Made by a program: the position numbers and the translations under genes
DNA from: Chlorobiota bacterium
GTDB taxonomy: Bacteria; Bacteroidota; Bacteroidia; Bacteroidales; JAADJA01
Reading direction: 5' to 3'
NCBI GenBank assembly: GCA_013151015.1
Contig: JAADJA010000045.1
Location: 1-48,260, forward strand
Length of the DNA stretch: 48,260 nt
Notes under the pieces: generated by a model
Database searches by the model: none
The model's input: only the letters and a program-made list of their open reading frames with translations
What the model was told of the DNA's origin: nothing
In this document: piece by piece, positions 25,242-32,649 of the stretch
Numbering within the stretch: position 1 is the first letter of the stretch
How the letters are laid out: each line of letters begins with the position of its first letter

Positions 25242-27585
25242 ATGTACAAGTTTTTTTTGTCCACTGTCGGAATCCTCTGGCATTTTCTGATATTTGCCCA
25301 GGAAAATCCCGTGTTTACAGGATATGTTTTTGACAGGCAAAGTGGATTGCCAATTGAAAATGTGGATGTTCGGGTTTTGGAAACAAAGTATGGGACAACT
25401 ACGGATAATAGAGGCTTTTTTGAGTTTAGGAAGCTTTCTCCTGGTACATCCACTTTTCTCTTTAACCATATTGCGTACTTCCAGGTTGAAGAAAAAATTG
25501 AATTGAGGCCCGGGGAAACAAAAGAGGTCGAAATTTACCTTTCCCAAAATTCTACTGATTTGGCAGAGGTTGTTGTTGAAGCCGATAATCGGCGCACAGC
25601 TGTTATAAGCCGATTGCCATACATCCAAACAACAATTTTCAAACAACAGATTGAAGAAAATGCAGTCTTCGATTGGGGAACTGCTACGGGGTTCCAACAA
25701 CATTAGCGGTATCCGAAAGGGCGGCGGCGCGATCGATCCCGTTGTCAGGGGTTTTAAATTTAGCGAGTTGAACGTTCAGATCGACAATGGCTTGAAAATA
25801 GAAGGCGGCTGTCCCAACCGCATGGATCCGGCCACCGCCCAGATCGATCCTTCCGAAGTGAAAGAAATTGAAGTGTTGAAAGGCCCATATGCCTTGCGGT
25901 ACGGGACTTCGTTTGGTGGTGTGATAAACATCAAGACCATGGAAAACCCCAAAAACGAAAAATTTGAAATCCATCTTAAAGCATTGCTGGGGTTTGAATC
26001 GAACTGGAACGGCAACAAAAGTTTGCTCAACATAAATGGTGGGAACAAAAAGGTATTCTTCTCTATTTCAGGAGGCCGGAAAAAATACGGGAATTATGAG
26101 GATGGCAATGGCGAGGTGGTGAAATCGCATTTCACAAAGCAAAATATTGGCGGATATTTTGGTTTTCGCCCAGCCAAAAACCAAAGCATAGTCTTGAACT
26201 ATAAGAATTCCACCGGGGAAAATACCCGTTTCCCGGCACTTCCAATGGATGAACGCCTCGAAATGACCCATCTTTCCTCCCTGGATTATAAAGCTGAAGA
26301 AATCGGTGATTTCTTACAATCCATTTATGTGAAGCTTTATAATTCGGATGTGAACCACAAAATGGACAATAAATACCGAGCGGTATCCGATACGGTTGTT
26401 GCGGTTTCCGATATCCACGCCGTAAACAGGGGTTTTCGTTCCGAAGGGGCTTTTGTGGTTAATACGGCAAAGTTTCATCTTGGGATTGATCTTGAAAATA
26501 TTTTGAAAGATGGCCAACGGGTGAAGACCATGATAAAACAACCGGGACTTCCTGTGAAAACCGAGAAACTTTGGAACAATGGCCGCATCTGGAACCTTGG
26601 TTTTTTCTTGACTTACGGACAAAGGTTTAATGATATGGATTTGTCGGCTTCTTTGAGAATTGACAGGAACCATGCTGAATCCGGTAAAATATCAATCACA
26701 AAGCCACATGAGGGTGGGGCCGATTCCATTCAATCTGATTTTACCAACTTCAGTTTTAGCCTTGGCGCCACGTATCATTTTAATGAAAATCTTTCCGCTT
26801 CCCTTGCGTTGGGCAGGGGAACCCGAAGCCCCGATATGACGGAAAGGTTCATTGTTCTGCTCCCCATTGGTTACGATAAGTTTGATTATCTCGGAAACCC
26901 CCGATTAAAGCCTGAAACGAACAATCAGACCGATCTGACACTAAAGTATGCCAATGACAAAACGGGGGCTTTTCAGTTCAATGTTTTTTATGCCCTTGTG
27001 AATGATTTCATCATTGGTAAACGATTGCCACCAGCGGAGCAAAGGCCTTCGTCAAAAGGGGTTGTTGGGGTGAAACAATTTGTAAACGGGGGAAATGCCC
27101 GTTTCAGCGGGTTTGAGCTTGGATGGTCCAGCCAGGAAAAGCACAAACTCGGAATTCAGGTATTGGCTTCCTATACCTATGCTACGATTGATGAAATTCA
27201 GAAGCATGTTTACGAAACAGGGCTCCCGATCCGTGATGAAACCATCCTGAACGATGCGCTTCCCGAAATCCCTCCCTTTGAATCGACCATAGGTGTTTTT
27301 TATCCTTTTTTCAAAGGAAAACTAAAACCTGAACTTTCGGTACGGATGGTTGCGGCCCAAAATCATGTCTCGGATGCTTTTTATGAAAATACTGCACCCG
27401 GTTTCACAATTGCAAACTTCATGCTCCGTTACGATTACAATAAGAATTTTATGGTAAGTGGTGGTGTGAACAATATATTTGATAAAGCCTATTATGAGCA
27501 CCTTAACAGGAATGTTGTCGGGAGCAAATTAAGTCTTTACGAACCGGGAAGGGTGTTTTATTTGAATTTGATTTTTAGGATATGA
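25242..27585 (+). pseudogene. OprC/NosA-like TonB-dependent copper receptor, frame broken once
   Basis: The first part (25242-25706) has a signal peptide and a carboxypeptidase-regulatory-like domain (GYVFDRQSGLPIENVDVRVLE), then the start of the plug. The frame must change near 25671-25674: the continuation reads IGELLRGSNNISGIRKGGG and runs as plug and beta-barrel to 27585. Restored length is about 781 residues. The plug contains GGCPNRMDPATAQID, matching the CxxxM copper site of OprC (Cys 25810-25812, Met 25822-25824), and a barrel segment contains NHKMDN, the HxM pair (26356-26364). OprC uses exactly these four ligands. The change of frame equals a 2-base loss or a 1-base gain. MbnP and MbnH-like genes follow. 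Confidence 0.85.
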
Positions 27586-27615
27586 CAATGAAAACTATTG
27601 CGAGCGTTTTTATGT

Positions 27616-27623
27616 TAACTTTG
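27616..27623 (+). promoter_or_regulatory. Candidate promoter of the copper lipoprotein genes
   Basis: TAACTTTG fits the -7 element 22 bases upstream of the first lipoprotein start. TATTG at 27596-27600 is a possible -33 box with a short 15-base spacer. If used, the lipoproteins can be expressed without the receptor. Confidence 0.4.
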
Positions 27624-27645
27624 TACGTTGATTTTATGCTCCCGG

Positions 27646-28017
27646 ATGATGAAACAAATAGGCTTGTTTTTATTTGCTGTTTTACTCTTTTCAGCCTGCA
27701 ATAAAGAAGATGAAACAGTCGTTGTGCAGTATAAGGCAAGCAATGGATATTCCAATACGCAAATAAAATATCGGGATGCAGATGGTGTTCTGGTGAGTGA
27801 GAATGTTAATTTTGTCGGCGGAGAAGATATCTGGACATATAGCTTTGATGGAAAAAAGGGGGATATCGTGTTTGTTTCAGCTCGATATTATGATTCAAAT
27901 TCCTCCATTACATTACAAATATTATTAGATGGAAAAATTTTTAAAGAAGCGACAAGTATTAATGAAACAGATGAAATCCTCACAATTTCGGGAACGATAC
28001 CTTATTATAATGAATAG
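27646..28017 (+). CDS. MmpS-like lipoprotein of the copper locus
   Basis: A 123-residue lipoprotein with the signal peptide MMKQIGLFLFAVLLFSAC; Cys18 or 17 is the lipidated residue. The mature part is a small beta-sandwich. The pattern IKYRDADGVLVSENVNFVGG, then FDGKKGDIVFVSARY, then LQILLDGKIFKEATS resembles the MmpS/transport-accessory fold, which often stands beside envelope transporters. I chose ATG 27646 rather than the upstream TTG because the signal peptide starts there. It lies 60 bases after the receptor and its end overlaps the next gene's start by 8 bases. The role in copper handling is inferred from context only. Confidence 0.65.
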   Translation: MMKQIGLFLFAVLLFSACNKEDETVVVQYKASNGYSNTQIKYRDADGVLVSENVNFVGGEDIWTYSFDGKKGDIVFVSARYYDSNSSITLQILLDGKIFKEATSINETDEILTISGTIPYYNE

Positions 28018-28873
28018 GTCGTTTTTTCTTTTTGTGGTTATGGGTACAATAGTCCTGTTAAATTCCATGTCAGGGTGCAGGAAAAAAACAGTTGTGCCGG
28101 CAGAAGTAAAAGGGTGCGGGATTGTCGTTCATTTTGACCACATGAATTCTGATAGTACCGATTTTTATAATGTAGGTGATGAGCTCATGTTTGATACATT
28201 GATCTATACAAATGGGGCCGGGAATTCGTATCTCATAAACGAAATCCAATATTTTGTTTCATATGTGACCCTTTACAAGAGTGATGGTTTCGTAATCTTG
28301 GCCGATAAATGGGACCCGGTCCATTATGTGGATACGGACATTCCAGAAACCTGGCAATGGGCAATTGGGGACGGTTTTCCGGCAGGTGAATACGATTCGA
28401 TCAGCTTTACTTTTGGTATCCCCGATGTTAAGAATATTTCGTTTATGTTTGTAAATCCCCCTGAAAGGGATATGTTTTGGCCCGAATACCTCGGTGGGGG
28501 TTACCATTCCATGAAACTGAACGGGAAATGGGTGGAAGCCGGGCAAACCAACCAGACCACCCCTTTCGATTTTCATATCGGGCGCGGGCAAATTTATTAT
28601 TCCTATCCCGATTCCATTATTGGTTTTGTCCCCAATGATTTTGAGGTTTCTTTGTTGAGTTCGGGATTTACTTTAAGCGATGGGGCAACACAAGGGATAA
28701 GCCTGGAAATGGATGTGGGAAAATGGTTCAAAGAGCCCTATGTCTTTGATTTTGATGAATGGGGCGGGAATATCATGCAAAACCAGGATGCCATGCAAGT
28801 TGCCAAAGAGAATGGGGCCAATGTTTTTACGGCAAGCTTGACCGGGGGTGATATAAAGATAAACATCCCTTAG
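28010..28873 (+). CDS. mbnP: MbnP-family copper-binding lipoprotein
   Basis: A 287-residue lipoprotein, lipobox ending SMSGC (Cys23). The mature protein begins with VVHFDH (residues 39-44), the family hallmark, and contains NEIQYFVSYVTLYKSDG, a central DMFWPEYLGGGYHSMKLNGKW and a C-terminal IMQNQDAMQVAKENGANVF, all typical of the family. In methanotrophs MbnP binds copper after the di-heme enzyme MbnH oxidises a Trp to kynurenine; Trp157 lies in the central block, and which Trp is modified here is not known. I chose the ATG overlapping the previous gene because the signal peptide starts there. An MbnH-like gene lies 864 bases downstream. Confidence 0.85.
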   Translation: MNRSFFLFVVMGTIVLLNSMSGCRKKTVVPAEVKGCGIVVHFDHMNSDSTDFYNVGDELMFDTLIYTNGAGNSYLINEIQYFVSYVTLYKSDGFVILADKWDPVHYVDTDIPETWQWAIGDGFPAGEYDSISFTFGIPDVKNISFMFVNPPERDMFWPEYLGGGYHSMKLNGKWVEAGQTNQTTPFDFHIGRGQIYYSYPDSIIGFVPNDFEVSLLSSGFTLSDGATQGISLEMDVGKWFKEPYVFDFDEWGGNIMQNQDAMQVAKENGANVFTASLTGGDIKINIP

Positions 28874-28930
28874 TTTGAATATAATTGAATTTGAAAAAAT
28901 ATAATTAATCAGTATGAACTTAATTCTATG

Positions 28931-29020
28931 GAAATTCATAAAAACAACTACCATTACTCCCCTCTTGAGAGGGGCTTGGGGTGTGTAATATGGAAAACCC
29001 AGTTGTTTTTATGATTTTCC
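28931..29020. repeat. 90-base inverted-repeat element with palindromic core
   Basis: Arms 28931-28950 and 29001-29020 pair over 20 bases with one mismatch. Inside lies CCCCTCT-TG-AGAGGGG (28960-28975). It sits between the MbnP and DUF5011 genes. It could be a MITE/REP-like insertion, a terminator or an RNA-processing site that separates expression of the two gene pairs. Confidence 0.65.
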
Positions 29021-29077
29021 ACACAACTTTATCATTGCACTGATTTTTATAAAGAATAATTCTTGAACTGACTTAAA

Positions 29078-29734
29078 ATGAAGATACTTAAACTGATATT
29101 TTTTTCCCTGTTGTTGATTTCCTTTTTCTCTTGCAAGGAAACCGACGATACACCACCAAGGATTACAATGAACTTTGCCGATCCGATAAATTCCAATGAT
29201 TCAACGGGCCATGTCCTGAACCAGCCTTATGTTGATCCGGGAGCGACTGCCTGGGACGATTTTGATGGCGATATCACCGCCAGTATTTATGTAAATAACC
29301 CGGTAAATGAGAACCGGGTAGGGTGGTATGAAATAACCTATGATGTAGTTGATCAGGCAGGAAATGAGGCTCCAACTACCAGAAGGTGGCTGTATGTCTA
29401 TAATAAGGCTCAGTCTGACTCAGGAAGCTATAATGTATTTGAACAAAAGCTTTACCCGATTGCTGATACATTTCAGTATCAGGTGAATGTTTATGCAGAT
29501 AGTTTGGTTAACCAAAGGATAGTAATTATGAGTTTGGCAGGTGACCTTGGTCAACCCATTTACGGGGATGTAGTTGATAGCCTTATTGTAATTCCTTTTC
29601 AGGTTGCCCAATACGACAGTGTGAATACGTATAGCATCCAAGGAAGCGGATTGATTAACGATTCACTTATTGTTTTGGAGTACAAAAAAATCGACTCTCT
29701 GTCCTCACTGTGGAGGTCTGAATTGAAAAGATAG
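29078..29734 (+). CDS. DUF5011 Ig-like lipoprotein
   Basis: A 218-residue lipoprotein, signal peptide ending ISFFSC (Cys19). Residues about 25-110 form an Ig-like DUF5011 domain: DDTPPRI, YVDPGATAWDDFDGDIT, WYEITYDVVDQAGNEA and RRWLYVYN are its signatures. This fold usually binds or spaces surface proteins. The remaining 105 residues are beta-rich with no recognised family. Its stop is 2 bases before the MbnH-like start, so the two are translationally linked, suggesting the lipoprotein tethers or presents the di-heme enzyme or its substrate. No metal-binding pattern is obvious. Confidence 0.75.
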   Translation: MKILKLIFFSLLLISFFSCKETDDTPPRITMNFADPINSNDSTGHVLNQPYVDPGATAWDDFDGDITASIYVNNPVNENRVGWYEITYDVVDQAGNEAPTTRRWLYVYNKAQSDSGSYNVFEQKLYPIADTFQYQVNVYADSLVNQRIVIMSLAGDLGQPIYGDVVDSLIVIPFQVAQYDSVNTYSIQGSGLINDSLIVLEYKKIDSLSSLWRSELKR

Positions 29735-29736
29735 AA

Positions 29737-30843
29737 ATGTCAACAAGGGTTTTGGAATTGGTTCTTGGTTTTGTCCTTCTTTCATTTTTGGGATGTCAAT
29801 ATGATATGGAGCCTGAATTGACCCCGCTTGTCCCTACAACTCCCTACATCATTGAAATCCCACCGGGTTTTCCTACCCAGCTCAATATTCCTGATGATAA
29901 TCCAATGACCCTTGAAGGGGTTGCCCTCGGGCGGATGTTGTTTTATGACACACGTTTGGCCGGTAGGGCCGGTGAAGGGAAGTTCATGAGCTGTTCCTCA
30001 TGTCATATCCAGGACAATTCTTTTATTATTGGAATGCCTCGTCCTTATCCTTATGGATTGGACGGAACATCCACACACCATGCAATGTTGCCCATGATCA
30101 ACCTCGTTTGGAACCCCGGGCAATATGGTTGGAACGGTTCGGTTGCTTCCATCGAAGAGGATGTCCTCGCTGTGATTACCGATCCCAATGAGTTTAACAG
30201 CACTTTTGAAAAGGTGGAAAATGCCATTCGCGAAGTTCCCGGATATGCGGATTTGTTCCAAAAGGCTTTTGGGACGAAAGAAATAAACGTTGACCGTATT
30301 TCAAAAGCCATTGCCCAGTTTGTCCGCACTTTGATTTCAAGCGATGCCAAATTTGACAAATACCTTCGGGGGGAAGTCCAGCTTGAACAGTTCGAGTTAC
30401 AGGGCTTTGTGCTGTTCACTACCGAGGAAGGGGCCGATTGCTTCCATTGCCACGGAGGTTCGGGAAACCCTTTGTTCACGACAAATGGTTTTTACAACAA
30501 TGGGAAAGATTCCGTTTTTACCGATCCCTCTGATCGTTATTCTTTCACGGGCGACCCAATGGACATAGGGGCTTATAAGGCCCCTACTTTAAGGAACATC
30601 GAATTTACCGCTCCCTATATGCACGACGGCAGGTTCAATACTTTGGATGAAGTGATCGGTTTTTACGCACACGATTTGGTTTGGTCACCTTACATTGATC
30701 CGCTCATGCACCACATTGCCACCGGTGGCAACCAACTGACCCCAATCGAAAAGGGGCAATTGAAGGACTTTTTATTGACCCTTTCCGATACAAGTTTCCT
30801 TCAAAACCCGGAATTTGCCAGTCCTGCTGAATTCCCGGAATAG
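29737..30843 (+). CDS. mbnH: MbnH-like di-heme cytochrome c peroxidase-family lipoprotein
   Basis: A 368-residue lipoprotein (lipobox LSFLGC, Cys20) of the di-heme cytochrome c peroxidase/MauG/MbnH superfamily. Two c-type heme motifs are present: CSSCH at 86-90 and CFHCH at 235-239. Conserved segments LGRMLFYDTRLAG and KAPTLRNIEFTAPYMHDGRFNTLDEVI are typical. Canonical peroxidases are soluble periplasmic enzymes; here the enzyme is lipid-anchored. Its place beside an MbnP-family gene favours an MbnH-type role, oxidising Trp to kynurenine on MbnP, over peroxide removal, but residues alone do not separate these. It follows the DUF5011 gene by 2 bases. Confidence 0.83.
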   Translation: MSTRVLELVLGFVLLSFLGCQYDMEPELTPLVPTTPYIIEIPPGFPTQLNIPDDNPMTLEGVALGRMLFYDTRLAGRAGEGKFMSCSSCHIQDNSFIIGMPRPYPYGLDGTSTHHAMLPMINLVWNPGQYGWNGSVASIEEDVLAVITDPNEFNSTFEKVENAIREVPGYADLFQKAFGTKEINVDRISKAIAQFVRTLISSDAKFDKYLRGEVQLEQFELQGFVLFTTEEGADCFHCHGGSGNPLFTTNGFYNNGKDSVFTDPSDRYSFTGDPMDIGAYKAPTLRNIEFTAPYMHDGRFNTLDEVIGFYAHDLVWSPYIDPLMHHIATGGNQLTPIEKGQLKDFLLTLSDTSFLQNPEFASPAEFPE

Positions 30844-30922
30844 AATTGTTTTCAGGAATCATCCGGTGAATGTAACACTTTGAGTTTTCCCTGTATTTAT
30901 GCCGGGGTTTGTTTTTCTTCCT

Positions 30923-30930
30923 TACTTTTG
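30923..30930 (+). promoter_or_regulatory. Candidate -7 box of the alpha-amylase gene
   Basis: TACTTTTG fits TAnnTTTG, 27 bases before the start codon. A TTTG at 30908-30911 is too close (11 bases) for a normal -33 box. Confidence 0.4.
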
Positions 30931-30957
30931 CATTTCGAAATAATTAAAATCATTATC

Positions 30958-32352
30958 ATGTTAAATAAATCCAGCTTGCTTTATATTTTTCTTTTGCCAA
31001 TGTTGATTGCTTGTAATTCCCCGCAAGATGGCAGTACCGAAAAGAAAACCGAAACAACACCAGGTTCAGGGAAAACCCAAAAGCTGGTTCATCCCGATTG
31101 GAGCAAAAATGCAAATATCTATGAGGTCAATATCCGCCAATATTCCAAAGAGGGGACTTTCAAGGCATTTGAAGAACATCTTCCCCGTTTGAAGAAAATG
31201 GATGTGGATATCCTTTGGCTCATGCCGATATTCCCCATCAGTGAAAAAAACAGGAAAGGCAGTCTGGGAAGTTATTATGCGGTGAGGGATTATCGTGATG
31301 TAAACCCGGAATTTGGGACAATGGACGATTTCAGGGATTTGGTCGATCATGCCCATCAACTGGGTTTCAAAGTTATTTTGGACTGGGTCGCAAACCATTC
31401 CGGTTGGGACAATCAAATGATTTTCGATCATCCCGATTGGTACACCCATGATTCACTCGGCAAGATGGTTTCCCCGTTCGACTGGACGGATGTGGCCGAT
31501 TTGAATTATGAGAGTGAAGGCTTGCGGGATTATATGATCGGGTCACTGAAGTTTTGGGTCACGGAATTTGATATTGATGGCTATCGTTGCGATGTGGCAG
31601 GAATGGTACCGACTGATTTTTGGGAAAGGGCACGGAAAGAACTGGATGGGATCAAACCCGTTTTTATGCTGGCCGAGGCCGAACAGCGGGATTTGCACGA
31701 GAAAGCTTTTGATATGACCTATGCCTGGGAACTGCACCATATCATGAACGATATTGCCGAAGGGAAAAAGGATGCCAATGATATTGAGGCTTATATCGAA
31801 AAGGACAAAGCAGGATATCCCCCCGATTCTTACCGGATGAACTTTATCACGAACCATGACGAAAATTCATGGAACGGAACCGTGAAAGAAAGGATGGGCG
31901 ATAGCTTTAAGGCTTTTGCAATGCTCACGTACACTTTGCCGGGAATGCCATTGGTTTACAGCGGACAGGAGATTGGGCTTGACAAAAGGCTGGAGTTTTT
32001 TGAAAAAGATGAAATAGAATGGGATTTTAATTCGCCCTTGATCGGTTTTTATACAAAGCTCAATAACCTGAAAACGAATAACAAAGCTCTCTGGAACGGG
32101 CTTTCGGGAGGTGATTTCCAAAGGGTAAATACTTCGGATGATAAATCTGTTTTAGCCTTTGTAAGGGAAAAGGAGGGTAATAAAGTGTTCGTTATTGTGA
32201 ACCTGGGCCCTGATTCAAAAACCTTTGACCTTACAGGTGAAAAGTATGAGGGTGGTTTTATGGAACTCTTTTCCAAACGAAAAACGACATTTTCCTCCAA
32301 TACGGAAATGACCTTGGAACCCTGGGGATTTCGGGTTTTTATTTCCATTTAA
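30958..32352 (+). CDS. GH13 alpha-amylase family lipoprotein
   Basis: A 464-residue lipoprotein (signal ending LLPMLIAC, Cys19) with a GH13 TIM barrel. Visible conserved regions are ILDWVANHSG (I), DIDGYRCDVAGMVP (II, nucleophile Asp), FMLAEAEQRD (III, acid/base Glu) and FITNHDENSWNG (IV, transition-state His-Asp). All catalytic residues are present. A small C-terminal beta domain (about 390-464) follows. I placed the start at 30958 since upstream codons would put a long non-signal stretch before the signal peptide. As a cell-surface or periplasmic lipoprotein it probably cleaves alpha-glucans or oligosaccharides; no SusC/SusD pair is adjacent. Confidence 0.9.
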   Translation: MLNKSSLLYIFLLPMLIACNSPQDGSTEKKTETTPGSGKTQKLVHPDWSKNANIYEVNIRQYSKEGTFKAFEEHLPRLKKMDVDILWLMPIFPISEKNRKGSLGSYYAVRDYRDVNPEFGTMDDFRDLVDHAHQLGFKVILDWVANHSGWDNQMIFDHPDWYTHDSLGKMVSPFDWTDVADLNYESEGLRDYMIGSLKFWVTEFDIDGYRCDVAGMVPTDFWERARKELDGIKPVFMLAEAEQRDLHEKAFDMTYAWELHHIMNDIAEGKKDANDIEAYIEKDKAGYPPDSYRMNFITNHDENSWNGTVKERMGDSFKAFAMLTYTLPGMPLVYSGQEIGLDKRLEFFEKDEIEWDFNSPLIGFYTKLNNLKTNNKALWNGLSGGDFQRVNTSDDKSVLAFVREKEGNKVFVIVNLGPDSKTFDLTGEKYEGGFMELFSKRKTTFSSNTEMTLEPWGFRVFISI

Positions 32353-32649
32353 GCAAATTCTTTGTGGCCTTGTAACAGGATTGTTTGAACTGATTAAGAC
32401 CCTTGCAATATAAAGGAACAATTGAAAATCGAACTCATTTTACTTCAATCTTCTTCGCCCGCCTGACCGGGCAAGTTGTCAAAATTCTTCAATCTTCATT
32501 GTCAGAAAGACGGCTGTGGTTAATAAAAGTTCGCTGGCTTCTAATTTTTTTGCAAAATGGGTTTTGCAACGGTCTTTGATTCTTGTTGGTTGAATTCAGC
32601 TAAGCCAGTTTCCCTGATTTTCATAAATTAGCGGAATTATTTTACAAAA
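32353..32649. other. Spacer downstream of the amylase gene
   Basis: About 300 bases with no clear gene or promoter consensus. A GC-rich palindrome lies at 32456-32474. The region just upstream of the next gene is AT-rich and has no ATG in frame, so the start of that gene is uncertain. Confidence 0.4.
32456..32474. repeat. GC-rich palindromic element, copy 3
   Basis: GCCCG-CCTGAC-CGGGC (32457-32472), resembling copies at 13128, 19271 and 43315. Confidence 0.45.

Noticed and set aside
6615-27867. Avoidance of the EcoRV site GATATC
   Set aside because: GATATC occurs, for example at 6615-6620, 22353-22358 and 27862-27867, so there is no strong depletion by eye; a real count is needed.
25242-30843. 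Complete methanobactin operon
   Set aside because: No MbnA-like peptide, MbnB/MbnC or MbnT-type regulator is visible; only the MbnP/MbnH-like pair is shared.
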